Positions 1 through 9,950 of a stretch of DNA of 16,176 nucleotides are shown here, piece by piece; position 1 is the stretch's first letter; the number at the start of each line of letters is the position of its first letter. The DNA is taken from the NCBI GenBank assembly GCA_000827495.1, contig KN817646.1:88072-104247 (forward strand), written 5' to 3'. This DNA is from Hypholoma sublateritium FD-334 SS-4 (lineage: Eukaryota; Basidiomycota; Agaricomycetes; Agaricales; Strophariaceae). A program made the position numbers and the translations under genes. A model generated the notes under the pieces. The model saw only the letters and a list, made by a program, of their open reading frames with translations, was not told the origin of the DNA and searched no databases.

Positions 1-32
1 GGGCCCAGTGTAAGTGCTTGGTGCTGGAAACT

Positions 33-107
33 GCTCTTGGGCAACTGCCCAAGAGCTTGGGCAGTTGCCCCTGTGGATGCATGGGACTACTTGGGCAACT
101 GCCCATG
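33..107. repeat. Cluster of three short palindromes (GGGCA-AC-TGCCC family)
   Basis: Three dyads lie within 75 bp. The first (33-56) has perfect 11-base arms, GCTCTTGGGCA and its complement, around a central AC. The second (57-70) is the same core in the opposite orientation (centre GT). The third (92-105) is TGGGCAACTGCCCA, and is nested in a CATGGG/CCCATG inverted pair (80-85 with 102-107). The window starts just upstream, so the cluster may continue leftwards. The dyad sequence is unrelated to the two GATCG arrays further on. Function unknown. Confidence 0.75.
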
Positions 108-200
108 TATCATACATGAAACTAGCAGCATAGGTTGCGCGGCCGCGACCAAACAAAGGCATCACGCGCTTCGATCAATTTCAAATCTAAGGCTTTCGAC

Positions 201-460
201 CCGCCACCACCATCGTGCGGGTCCCAGGACGCCGGAGTCATATCTCCNGCGCCCTGTGCCTACAGGCGCCGGAGTAATATCTTCGGTGTCTTGTATGGCT
301 CTTCGCTGACACCCAGGACGAAGAACCAGGACACAAGGACGACGCAACGGCACCACTTGGCTTCGAACGAAGGCGCCGCGCAACGCACTCCGCTCTTACC
401 ACCGTCGTGCGGTCCCCAGGACGCTAGAGTAATATATTCGTTGTCGCCCAGGACGGCAGC
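201..460 (+). repeat. Degenerate tandem repeat with AGGACGCCGGAGT motif
   Basis: Two long, diverged copies start at about 204 and 398, 194 bp apart. Each runs from a CCACC..TCGTGCGG stretch through CCCAGGACGC to GAGTMATAT. A shorter third copy with GGCGCCGGAGTAATATCT lies at 265-282. The overlapping open frames across this stretch change frame between copies and look like repeat artefacts, not a gene. Confidence 0.5.
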
Positions 461-929
461 CACGCTGCTGGAACGGGACCCTTGGTTCTGATCGACGGTG
501 CTGCGCAACGCTTTCCGTTCGCAATCTGTCTCCTGTACATGAGGTATATTTCACACCTAATCAATATCTACCTCAGTCATTCACGCTGACTATGTTGGTT
601 TCATCGATTTAGTATCTCTGCTACGACCCAGCGCGCGGGTACATATCTTCTACATTCCGTTCCTACAGGGGACAGAGTCTTATCTGCTGCGTCTCGCGTA
701 TCTCTGATTTGACTGCCAGGATCTTCGCGGAGCTCCGTACGTGTCTAAAATTTTATTACAGCTCCCGCTCCCTGACGAATCGCTGCTAGTCTCCATATCG
801 CTCTGTTTCATTGTCTCGAAATCCAGACATTGTGGCCTAATCGTACCGTAAATAATTTGTCCTTGAATATACCGACCTCAAATCATTATCCCTCCCTTCT
901 GTACCTCGCCCGTCATAGACGATACTGAA
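461..929 (+). other. Gene-free upstream region of gene 1
   Basis: No convincing coding frame is seen in these 469 bases. The stretch from about 770 to 929 is pyrimidine-rich (for example ATTATCCCTCCCTTCTGTAC near 886-905), as is common in fungal promoter and leader regions. The 19-bp motif found upstream of genes 2 and 3 is not recognisable here. A short non-coding or upstream coding exon cannot be excluded. Confidence 0.4.
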
Positions 930-3832
930 ATGGATGACGCGCGATCCGAATTCGCGTCTCTGTTCTCTGCTCGTGGCTCGTCAGCAGACGCAGAAGGCGA
1001 TTTCTCTCAGCCTGCGCTAGACCGACCTCATTCGCCCGACGAAAACCGAGAAGAGCGGCGCCCCGGCGATGGGTCCATGTCTGTAGATTCTGCAGAAGGG
1101 ACCGTAGTGTCGCTCTCGGTTACGGAATTTGTCATTCTTGCCAAAAGACTGGCTCAAGACGAGGATGCTATCGACGTTTTTTGTACATTTGTCCTCACCG
1201 GTGTGTACGAAGGCCAGCAGTATCTGGTCGATCCCATCAAGCATGCGATGGGCGGAAGCGATCGAATCAAGGCCTCCCGGGACTACGACAGCGTTTTGGG
1301 TTTTGGAAAACACATATATCTCGACTGCGACATCACGCTTCATCCGGTCTGCAAGCTTGAAGATACGCTGCGAAGAAATATACACATCAAACGAAGCTTT
1401 ACCAATACATACGTGTGTATGGTACTCCATATGAGAATATAACTTATTGACTTGTCTTCGACAGGGAGACCACGATGACGTACCAGCCCACCACATTCCA
1501 AATTTGTGTATAGCGAAGTGGGGCGGCGCTCACAACATGCTCCGCGCCGTCATTCCAGGACTTTACCACAAGGAACGTCCCAGCTCGTCAATGGACCAAC
1601 TGGAATTCGCTACCTTTTACGAGAAGGGTTTCCGTCCTGCCGTTGAATCCCTTTCCCCCGCCGCAGCTGCCGAGTGGCCGCCAACGTATCAAGCGGAGCT
1701 GTTTCGCGCTCGCGGCAAGCATGGAACTCTTGCCTTACAGACGAAGACTTTGGGGAAGTGGTTCGTTAGGGAGTTGGGCGACGCCATTCGGGTTGCACTT
1801 CACGATAACAACGTTCCATGGGGAGAGGGCCTCATTTTTTTATATCAAATCAAGGGTGTCAAGGCTTCGAACGGCCACAGAACGTCGGCGGAATCGGCGA
1901 AACTTTCCCTCGCCGAACTTTTCACCAAGAACAGCATCACGCAAGATGGCATTGAGCGGGGTGACTGGTGGATCGACGTGGGTCTCGAAATCTCCTCTGG
2001 AGGGGAGGAGTGCCTGGCTTGGCGCACCGACCACCACTTTCACATCGTCAAACACATTCTTTCTATCGATACCTCCAACGCCCAACGAATTACCAACCCA
2101 GGTAGCTCCAAATATATCCGCGACCTGACGTCGCATCTCACTGCCGTCGCTGGCTGTCGAATCAGTCCTGGCGTTAGGGCGCAAGGTCCTCACAAAGCCA
2201 TTTATCTGCAAATGTATACGACCGACAAATCGGTCATATATCGACCCGAGGGAACACATTTCGGTAAACATCTTACCGGGAAAGAAATATTGGATAACAA
2301 AGCGGACGCTTACTGTCGTGGACTGTACGATCTATACACCGATGCATCGAACAAAAACAACGGCCACGCACGCGTCGAAGTCCGTGTCCCGTACGAGCAT
2401 GCCGCCAGTGTCCTCATCAACATCGACTCGGTTCGTGAGCTTTTCGTAAGGAGTTTGATATGTGTACCCTCTGTCGTTTGGTGGTAAGCGCATGTAAAGA
2501 AAATCTAAACGCCGATCTAATAATATATGCAGGAGCCTCCGAGCATATCGAATCTATGCCTTCATTCATATCCTTGACCAACAATCGAGGGGGAACGGCA
2601 GCCAGCGGAGGAACAACTGCGCCCTTCTCCTCACGGCGGCCGCTCCCTGGTTTCTAAACGGTCTTCACTCTACGCCTGATAACGGACCCTGTTCCCGCGA
2701 CTTAATGAACAAAATACTTCCTCTAGTAGATCGGGAACAAGCCGATCTCGACACCCTGGTATACCCGGTATCCACCCGCGCGCGACCTCTCGTGATGGAA
2801 GAGGAAGAGGCCGCAGACGACGACGAAGAGGGGAGCGATATTGGAGAAGCAGCCATTTCTGTGGCCTCAAACGATTCCGACCATGTCGCGTCGAATCCTC
2901 CTACCGTCGGCAACAGCGGATCCTCCAAAGTCCCCTACGTTCCATATGGCATCGTCTTTTTACGGGAGATTCGCATGGGGAACGGTGTCGTGGTGCCTCG
3001 ATTTCGCGACGTTAGAGTTCCAATGGTGTCCGATAAAACGCTACAATTTATTTTCGGACGGGGTCCAGAGGCCATTGCGGATGTGCTATTCAAAAATCAA
3101 TACATCATTACTCGCAATCCATTCCGCACGGCCAATAAGACGCGGCGAACCGCGACGCGGATCCCCCAGGAGCTAGAGCCCTCAAAGATTTTCGACGCTG
3201 CTTCCCGCGGTGTCGTCCTCAGACCTCGACCTCGCGACGAAGGCTCGGACATTGAGAGCGATTCCTCTGACCAGGACACCTTTTCGGAGGTCGATATTGA
3301 CACCAGACTTACCGCTCTATGGCACCAGTTCCTCGCCGACATCTCAGCAAAGGCCCCCAATCGCAGAGCAGCGACGGAAGCGTCTTACTGTGTGCTGACC
3401 CCTGAACAGCGCGACAACGTCTCTGACGAGACATATCGCAATCTTCATTTACGCGAATACTTCAATGACTGCCAGTACAAGCAGGCGACGAAGGCGGAGT
3501 GGGCTGCAGCTTTCGATAAGTTTTGGCCCGCAGAGCCATTCGTCTTGAAGACCTCTCAAAACTATGGAAGCATGGCGTACTACAAGTCGTGGGGGGATCT
3601 GGTCTCTCAACTTACCAACATGGACGCTCAGCCGACGCAGACGCTAGAATCGGTCCGAACAGAACTTCGAGCTCGCTTTCGCCAGTTGCACTGGATACCA
3701 AACATCCAGGCTGATCGTATCTGGTACACCAAGTCGGATCCTAAACATTTCAAACGGATGTGCGAGGGGGATGGGGGCAAGGCTGCCGCGCCGCGCGTTT
3801 TGATTCGATGGGACAAACAGCCGATTATATAG
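930..3832 (+). CDS. Gene 1: three-exon gene for a 933-residue protein of unknown function (Agaricomycete hypothetical family)
   Basis: Exons are 930-1412, 1465-2483 and 2533-3832 (2802 nt, 933 codons plus TAG). The ATG at 930 has G at +4, and the first intron is in phase 0. The second intron rebuilds a TGG codon and opens a frame that runs uninterrupted from 2534 into the large downstream frame, so what look like three genes are one. Visible features are conserved-looking blocks such as GDWWIDVGLEI and LTSHLTAVAGCRI in exon 2, an acidic stretch at about residues 589-606 (EEEEAADDDEE), and a second Ser/Asp-rich acidic stretch further on. The C-terminal part has aromatic blocks (HWIPNIQADRIWY). 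No signal peptide, transmembrane run or catalytic motif is recognised. The style matches large, expanded, uncharacterised families of mushroom fungi; this family impression is from memory. It lies upstream of genes 2 and 3 on the same strand. The exact start is less certain than the splice structure. Confidence 0.8.
1413..1464 (+). other. Intron 1 of gene 1 (52 nt, phase 0)
   Basis: Starts GTGTGT and ends CAG, with a TTGAC branch-like site at about 1447-1451. Splicing joins ..TNTY to GDHDDV in frame. The alternative GTATGG donor four bases later would break the frame. Confidence 0.75.
2484..2532 (+). other. Intron 2 of gene 1 (49 nt, phase 2)
   Basis: Donor GTAAGC, acceptor ATGCAG, branch-like CTAAT near 2516. 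Splicing rebuilds TGG and continues ..VVW-W-SLRAYRIYAF into the long exon 3. The upstream GTAAGG donor at 2446 with the same acceptor leads to a stop after 14 codons, so it is not preferred. Confidence 0.8.
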
Positions 3833-4055
3833 GTCATTCGATGAGATGTATCAAATAGGACACGCTTATTGTAGATGAACGGTCCATGTACTGCTACTGC
3901 GTAAGTAGATCAACATTAATATATGCAGTGTCTCTATGCAGTTCGCCTTTACTTGCGTAACTCTTCTTAAGAATACAGAACTCGTGCTTACGGGCCGGGA
4001 CGCAGATATGACGCGACTCGCAATCTGAGGGAAGCGCTCTCAGGCTCAGCTCTTC

Positions 4056-4955
4056 CAGAAATATGGAGGTCGTGGATCTCCACGGGTCGCGACGCACTCG
4101 TGTGCATGCCGCGTACTTACTTCAGCGAGGCTGGCATGAGACATAATTAGCGTCTCCTACGCCTGCGCGAGGCATCCACGAAATGTGGAGATCGACGATC
4201 TCCACACGACGCCTTCCCCCAAATATGACAATTGCAAGAGATAGAGCGTATAGCACGCGCCGCATGCTAAGGGATTCCACGAAATATGGAGATCGACGAT
4301 CTCCACGGGACGCGACGCATACATGGTGACTCTTTTTCAGTCTTTCAGAGTGGCACACGTTTCCGTAAAATATGCATAAAAATTCGCTAGTGGCAGACGC
4401 GCTATGTCTGAACTACGTCCCCCAGAGATCGACGATCTCCATACTGTTCAAAAATGTCCCCGATGCATGGCCCACTATGTCTCATGTATCGCGGAGGCCA
4501 ATTTTGCCAATACGCCTGTGCGAGACGCGCTACGTGCAGAGATTCATGATCTTTATATTTCTTGAAACCCCTGCGCATGTACCAGAGGTCATTTCCCCCG
4601 AAAATGTCACGAACGCACACATAATATATACTTTTGGCAAATTTGCGCGAGTGCGCGGCTGCAAAACGCGCCATGTACGCAAAGCATCGCAGAGTTCGAC
4701 GATCTCCATCTTGCATGGAAAGCGCGCGCGCGCCATTCTTGCGTCGTCTCCCGTGGAGATCGACGATCTCCATCTTTATTAGAATACCAGGTGATATTTC
4801 ACGCACCTGTCACGAACGCGTACATAACCAAGGATATGGAGATCGTGGATCTCCACGCTACGCTGACCTCGCGTGCCGTTCAATAGCATTTATACGGAAC
4901 GTTAAGGGCTGCTGCGTTTTCCCAAATTGCGCGGAGATCGACGATCTCTATGGGT
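4056..4955. repeat. Array 1: dispersed palindromes with core GGAGATCGACGATCTCC
   Basis: About nine copies: near 4064-4082, 4184-4206 (a perfect 23-bp dyad), 4287-4305, 4424-4441, 4536-4555 (decayed), 4689-4709, 4753-4772, 4837-4855 and 4933-4950. Spacing is irregular, roughly 64-153 bp. Flanks are partly shared: CGAAATATG often precedes the dyad, CACGGGACGCGACGC follows it at 4303-4318 and (one change) at 4081-4095, and an ACGCGCYAYGT word lies before the copies at 4424, 4536 and 4689. The copies at 4064 and 4837 share a GTGG centre instead of GACG. The array lies between the end of gene 1 and the upstream region of gene 2. Open frames inside it are short and not conserved. Confidence 0.85.
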
Positions 4956-5573
4956 AAGACAAGGTTCGCAAGATTTGCATTGGTAACATAGAATTTCGTA
5001 TGCTCTTCCTATCGTAAGCAGCTGCATATTGATAGTATTTGAGTAAATGGTACGGTGTACATAATCTATACATACTGAATATACGTAGTCGATACTGGCG
5101 CACATGCCGTGTTGTATCTACCACGTCTTACTATATCATTCTGTTATTCTACCTGGTTTTCGATACTGAAACTCCCCGCATGCGTCTGGTAAAATTTAAA
5201 CCGTTCCAGGGTGCCACCTCCGGTGGGCGGCTCTGGGTCAGAGAGCGCTGTATTGCGGGAGAGCGCAACGTGCGGCGTTGGTGGAGACAAAGCACCCGGC
5301 ATTAAGCGAGGCCCACGTTCTACGCCCTGCGGGGAACGCGGGACGTTGGTCGAAGATGCGTTCTGCAGTGGAATGCGAGAGCGTAGGTGGTGGAGGTGGG
5401 GTGGAGGACAGCTTATGGTCACTGAACCAAGCGATGCCACGGAGGGATAAATGTAGACGCACCGAAGTATGCCTGACGATCGTCCGAGGCTGCTGGCGAA
5501 AACTGGTGTCCTGACGTTCCTTGTATTTCCAAGAAGTCAGCAGCGGTGGGAACTTGAAAAGAAGGAACCAGCG
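4956..5573. other. Gene-free stretch; weak minus-strand frame only
   Basis: The left part (to about 5200) is AT-rich with nothing recognisable. From about 5200 to 5450 the sequence becomes GC-rich and carries a 98-codon open frame on the minus strand (5440-5144), Pro/Ser-rich, ending ..RFKFYQTHAGSFSIENQVE. It has no recognised homologue, overlaps other open frames and has no convincing splice partners. It could be an exon of a small unannotated gene or chance. I do not call it a gene. Confidence 0.3.
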
Positions 5574-5598
5574 GGGCGTACAGTGTACACTTACGCCC
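5574..5598. repeat. 25-bp near-perfect palindrome
   Basis: Outer arms GGGCGTA and TACGCCC flank the inner perfect dyad AGTGTACACT, with one extra C at 5581. It lies just upstream of the 19-bp motif cluster that precedes gene 2. It could be a regulatory operator or a remnant of a mobile-element end. No second copy was seen in the window. Confidence 0.6.
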
Positions 5599-5635
5599 TT
5601 CAAAAAAAGCGGTAAATTCGAAGGAGATCTTGAAG

Positions 5636-6113
5636 GCGTTACGCGATATACGCGTAGCGCAACGAAGGTAGGCGCCCTACGGCATACGTAGGCGGTGCAG
5701 AGGCTGCTGGAGCAGGGTATGGATGAGGCCAGATGTAGGATTGCGCTACGCGATAGACGCGCGACACAACTTAGCGCTCAGCGGTAAGCGCAAAGTACAA
5801 ACTTGGTCGGGACGAAGGAAGCGCCGGTCCGGAGCGCGTGCTTTGCCGTTGTGTAGCGTTGTTTACAGAAGACGGATGCCGCAAACAAAGACGCGACTTG
5901 ACAGTTCTAACTTCCACATCCTCTATTGCGATCATTGCGTTGTGCGTATACCGCCGGGCGTTACAAGATCAGCTCAATCGTTGCGTTACGCGTATACCGT
6001 GTGGCGTTCCGCGTGTTATTCTCTTCGCGGTTCCATCCTTAACACTCAAGACGCTCTACCGCTTCGCGCCGCAAGATCTCACTCGTTGTGTTCCGCGTTT
6101 ATCGTGTAGCGTC
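5636..6113. promoter_or_regulatory. Cluster of a 19-bp motif (GCGTWTAYCGNNNRGCGYY) upstream of gene 2
   Basis: Three plus-strand copies are at 5944-5962, 5990-6008 and 6095-6113 (GCGTATACCGCCGGGCGTT, GCGTATACCGTGTGGCGTT, GCGTTTATCGTGTAGCGTC). Three inverted copies are at about 5636-5654, 5671-5689 and 5741-5760. The inverted copy at 5637-5661 is itself a near-palindrome around ATATA. Plus copies are often preceded by CGTTGYG. The same motif recurs upstream of gene 3, so a shared regulatory element is the simplest reading. A decayed repeat family is the alternative. Confidence 0.55.
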
Positions 6114-6331
6114 TCGAGCCTCACCCTCTTCGCGCTTCGTCGCGTCATTGAAGCTCAAGACCTCATCAACATATTATCTCTTGCCGTTCACTGTCCCGTG
6201 CGTGTAATCCCCGTATATTACAAAGGACACTCTTTGATGTCCACTTCTCTCGCTCTGTCCCGGCTCTCTTGTCGTACCGTGCAGCATACTCAAGTTCTCA
6301 AATCTACTCCCGCCTGTTCCAAGCGTCCGAT
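6114..6331 (+). other. Pyrimidine-rich leader region of gene 2
   Basis: The 100 bases before the proposed ATG at 6332 are strongly CT-rich (for example CTTCTCTCGCTCTGTCCCGG near 6243-6262). This pattern is typical of fungal core promoters and transcript leaders. No clear TATA box; CGTATATTAC near 6211 is a weak candidate. Confidence 0.35.
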
Positions 6332-9326
6332 ATGTTCCATCATTTCCCTGCTCTCGTTCCTGTCTCCTCTGGGTACGTCTTGTCCTCATTTTCACACCCG
6401 TTTCGTTTCTGAATGACTTACCAGGCCCGGAGGCCCAGCATCTTTGGCCCCGTTATCGTCGTCGGCTACTTCGGGAGATAAGGCAACGTGCGTAAATATT
6501 TCAGTCGATGGATTCTGTATAAACTAACTGCTTATTTGTATTTCAGAAATGACCCACCGCCGAACTCCCTGTGGGCTCTATGGCATCCTCAGGCGGGTCT
6601 CGTCGTTTCCCCCAACGCGAACTTCGTTCCTAGGGCGGCCGCTTCTTCTTACCGCTCTGATGACGATGGAAAGGCGACAGCGTACACCGCGCCCAGTTTA
6701 CTCGAAGACGAATTTATATACCTTATGTTTTGCCCCACCCACGCCGAAAATTCAGGCGATCTTTTCGGGCGCCTCAACGTCACCGAGGAAAGCCTTCGGG
6801 GGAAGATTGTGAAAAGTAATGACTACTATTCTTTACATCCGCATACCATCGGTTCCTGGGAGCAATTGGAGAAAGGGCTTGTCGACGTCGCGTATACGCT
6901 TTTGAAGATGCTTCCCGGCACCGTCCCGAAGTTAACATGGCCTCGTCTTCCCGAGGATTGCGGGTACCGCCATTTTCACTCGAAGGAGAGGTTTGCCATC
7001 GCCTCCGCCTCGCGATCTATCAAGGCATTCCGATTTCTTGCCGCCTTCGTCTCGTTTGCGCTTGCCCTCCACATGACCGACGAGGGCGACATATGTTACG
7101 TATACGACGATGTCCGGAGGCGCAGCAGCCACCTGCCCGATGCCTCATGGTTCGACCTTCTCGCGGTGTCTTACGTTTCGAATTTCGCCCCGAATTATCG
7201 CATAGGAGGATTCATCAACCCATATACCACTCGTTGGCTACCTTACGTCGACAAATTTGTTCAGGCTGGTGTACCAGTCTGGTTGCTGTGGGGTCCCAAA
7301 AAAAGGGAGCAGCCTCCCTTGGACCGCAGGGCGCTGGTGTATTGGCCGCCGGAACATGTCGTTGATAGTGCTCGCATACGTTCGCTGGCAACCACTTCCG
7401 TTGTATTGCCTACTTATCGTTACGACCCATTTGCAATGAACCAGGGCGCTCCAATTTATGCGCCGCCCGACCCCAATGCGTCATTCTGGGCCGTTCCGCG
7501 CAGCCCCTCCCCCAATGCGGACGCTGCATCCTTGTTCAACCACGATCGGCCCATGGACGAAACTCCTGACGCTTCTCTTGACGCCGCTCCGCAGCCTCAA
7601 ACGGACAACCCCGCGCGCATCGACGACCGTGATATTGATGCCCGTGAACTCGCTGTGGCCGCCTTGAATGAGTTTTTCACGAAACGAGCGAGGAAGCGCG
7701 AAGAACGCCTCGCCATTGAGACCCCAACCGAGAAACAGCGCCGGGAGCAACGCGAGGAGCATGTAGCGAAAACGAAGATGTATACCAAGACGTCGACCAT
7801 GTACATGTGGGTAGAGCAACTGGACGGTAGCTACAGGCGCGAGCAGGTGTTTTCGAAGCAGTTTGAGGTTGAGTGGGCGAACTTTACCACAAACCAGCGA
7901 CGATACACGGGGCATCTGAACGAGTGGGATCTCTGCCCCCAATATCCTCTCTATTCGGAGGAGCACCCCAAGGAGGCGGAATCAGACAGCGACGGATCCA
8001 GCGAGGATGAGGAGGACGCAAGCCACTCGCAGGCGACGTTATCGCTGGTGCCGATTCCTGCATCTAGCTCCGATCGCCCTCGAATGGAAGCAGAGCCCCC
8101 GTCGACCACGGAGTACGGCGAATCTACTGGAAGACCTCGCGTTGAGGTTGTCCGTTTCTCTGACTTCATCAGGTATCGCTTGGGCTGCAATATCTTTTCT
8201 GGATCCAATTGGAGGACGTCCATTGAGAAGGGCAAGGACATCAGCGCTTCGAAGGCTATGATGGCCCTTTCGTTCAAGGCGGAAAGTATGCCTTCAGGTC
8301 CCGAAGTAGGCGAGTCACTCGTTCAAGTGGTGAGGACTCTTTCCAAGCCGTCGTCGTTTACGTTCAGGGACCTCCCCGATTCTTTTGACCACGCCGCTTC
8401 AAACAGAATACGGTTGGACGAAGCTACGTTGCAGGTCACTCTTGCTTCAACTAGAGACGACCTTCTATTCCTGATCCACCCACCTGGCTATGTTGATCGA
8501 TCCCCTTGGGCGATAGCGGTAGTCGACGCCTCCACTGTCCTTCAAATCTTCCGCCGCGGGTGGCAATCTATGGGCGTCGTCGCTCGCGAGCTCACACGAC
8601 AAGGGACACGCTTCAGCACCGTCTCAGCAGAAGAGCGAAGCTACGTATCTGCGCCGGCCTCACCGATCCGTGGGTTAGGAACCCGCCCTGCCTCCTTCCA
8701 GCCAACCGTCGCGGATTACAACGAATACCTTCGACGCCGAGAGGATTTACTCAGAGGCCCACGGGGCCGTGCCGCTCTCATGCATGGCGGGTTAGTTTCC
8801 CGAATTGCGCGCGAGGTCTTGGACGTGGACACGGTTCTCGACGGTCCCTCTCTCAATTCCATTACGGTCGGGCAGCACGGCCGATTTCTTCTGTTCGACG
8901 ACCGGTTGACACTAAATGACTTGGACATCATTTGTGGCGTGTACTACTTACCCTCCGAGGGCGCGTCTTTGAATGCAGGAGGGCAGCGTGGGGACGGGAC
9001 TCGTATGCACCTGTCTTGGTGGCCCCAAGTCAGCACATGGGATGCATCGCGCTGCTTCATACGCACGGAGTGGACGGAACTCGCTGAAGAATTTTACCAG
9101 AAGTGGCTAGCCAAGCGTGCGGTGAACGTGGCCGGCACCGTCTTTGGTGCTACGGCTTGGAGGTCGAAATTACGCAAGCAGAATGCGGTCACGGGCGCCA
9201 TCGATGAAAGCAGCGAACATTATCAGTCGGGCTATCTTCAGGACTACCTTCGTAACGCTCGAGATGTGAGTCAATTTTTTTTTTGTCTTGTACGCAAGTT
9301 AAAGAACGATATTGTAGCGTCGTTGA
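6332..9326 (+). CDS. Gene 2: four-exon gene for a 943-residue protein of unknown function, paralogue of gene 4
   Basis: Exons are 6332-6372, 6425-6487, 6547-9265 and 9318-9326 (2832 nt). The start is inferred by splicing back from the long frame: MFHHFPALVPVSSG, then a Pro/Ser-rich stretch, then NDPPPNSLWALWHPQ. Visible parts are a hydrophobic helix at about residues 194-210 (AFRFLAAFVSFALALHM) and a highly charged, coiled-coil-like stretch at about 410-446. An acidic patch lies at about 510-526. The C-terminal core carries GRAALMHGG near 772-780, IICGVYYLP near 829, LSWWPQ near 856 and WTELAEE near 876. These blocks recur in gene 4 on the opposite strand, which shows they are under constraint. 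No catalytic signature is recognised. The last exon codes only RR before TGA. If the last intron is retained, the protein is 962 residues and ends at 9331. Confidence 0.8.
6373..6424 (+). other. Intron 1 of gene 2 (52 nt, phase 2)
   Basis: Donor GTACGT, acceptor TACCAG. An in-frame TGA at 6414 lies inside it and blocks any unspliced extension of the next exon. Splicing joins an ATG-initiated 13-codon frame to the Pro/Ser-rich exon 2. Confidence 0.6.
6488..6546 (+). other. Intron 2 of gene 2 (59 nt, phase 2)
   Basis: Donor GTGCGT, branch-like CTAAC about 20 nt before the acceptor TTTCAG. It removes the hydrophobic, unconserved-looking N-terminus (RKYFSRWILYK..) that the raw frame would otherwise have. 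Confidence 0.75.
9266..9317 (+). other. Last intron of gene 2 (52 nt, phase 0), conserved in gene 4
   Basis: Donor GTGAGT, acceptor TGTAG, with a T-rich run just after the donor. It falls 15 codons after a YQ pair (YQSGYLQDYLRNARD). In gene 4 an intron of equal length and phase falls 15 codons after the equivalent YQ (YQREYLTHCYHEILL), which supports both. Confidence 0.75.
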
Positions 9327-9636
9327 TGTAGCGCTTGGTCGTATGCCCATTTTTTGTTCGAAGTAACGTACCGGTGTTTGCGGCGGGCATGTTTGTGACT
9401 TGGGGGATTTTTGTTACTGTATCCATATCGTTGTATCTCCCCCCCGCCCGTAATGATTTTTTTTTGTTTCCCTCGATTTGGCTGCGAATACGAGCCCTGA
9501 GTGCACGCCGACGTTTCGGCTTGTCGTGTTGGTGCTGGTAGGCGTTTGTTTGTTTGTCTATTTATTTCTTGTTTATTTCGAAATTAACATGTCGGCCAAT
9601 CCTCCTCCGTAACCACTTACATTCGTCACGCGTTTT
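9327..9636 (+). other. 3' flank of gene 2 and spacer before gene 3
   Basis: T-rich and pyrimidine-rich sequence with runs such as GATTTTTTTTTG (about 9454). No gene-like frame, dyad or repeat seen. It probably holds the 3' untranslated region of gene 2. Confidence 0.35.
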
Positions 9637-9722
9637 GCAATATACCGCCCAGCGCCCTTTACCATCACGTCCCACGTTTATCGCAGGGCGTTCGACGTGT
9701 CCAGCGTGTATCGCCAGGCACA
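9637..9722 (+). promoter_or_regulatory. Three copies of the 19-bp motif upstream of gene 3
   Basis: Copies at about 9637-9656 (GCAATATACCGCCCAGCGCC), 9674-9692 (ACGTTTATCGCAGGGCGTT) and 9704-9721 (GCGTGTATCGCCAGGCAC) match the cluster upstream of gene 2. They are about 30-37 bp apart and lie 100-310 bp before the candidate start codons of gene 3. The shared motif suggests co-regulation of genes 2 and 3. Confidence 0.5.
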
Positions 9723-9824
9723 ACTTTGCTGTCTTCGCACCATCTCCCCCGAAGGCATTTCTGCGTCCCACCACAACGTCGCCACCCGTCGTTCCGCCTC
9801 TTCGCGATGGTCGGCCACAAAATG

Positions 9825-9917
9825 GTAAGCTTTGTCGTGACCTTCGTTTTTGTGATTACTTTATTCGTGGCCTTCCTCTCTGGCGACCGTTGCGTTGCAT
9901 GTCACGGTTCTCGCTAG
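9825..9917 (+). other. Possible 5' intron of gene 3 (93 nt)
   Basis: ATG 9807 with six codons (MVGHKM) is followed by GTAAGC. Use of the CTAG acceptor at 9917 joins it in frame to the 9951 ATG frame. It is longer than the other introns here and has no strong branch site, so translation may instead start at 9951 or 9969. Confidence 0.3.
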
Positions 9918-9950
9918 GACCTAACATGCAGCGCAGACGGTGCGCCAGCG

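Noticed and set aside
37..508. Overlapping small open frames on both strands at the left edge
   Set aside because: They follow the degenerate repeat at 201-460, change frame between copies and look like no protein.
3901..3928. GTAAGT...ATGCAG as an intron after gene 1
   Set aside because: Only 28 nt, well below the 49-59 nt of the other introns here, and downstream of the stop codon.
4056..4955. Mitochondrial double-hairpin elements
   Set aside because: Neighbouring genes carry short GT-AG introns, use the standard code and encode a nuclear-type TET protein, so the DNA is nuclear.
4122..5105. Several overlapping open frames of 67-136 codons on both strands
   Set aside because: They lie over array 1 or beside it, overlap one another, encode the dyad (GDRRSP and EIDDL type peptides) and show no shared protein signal.
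5144..5440. 98-codon minus-strand frame as a gene
   Set aside because: Pro/Ser-rich, no recognised homologue, overlapped by another minus-strand frame, and no convincing introns. Left as a weak possibility only.
5838..6416. 192-codon plus-strand frame before gene 2
   Set aside because: It is in a different frame from gene 2 and covers the motif cluster and CT-rich leader. Its apparent protein is Ser/Leu/Arg-rich from CT-rich DNA.
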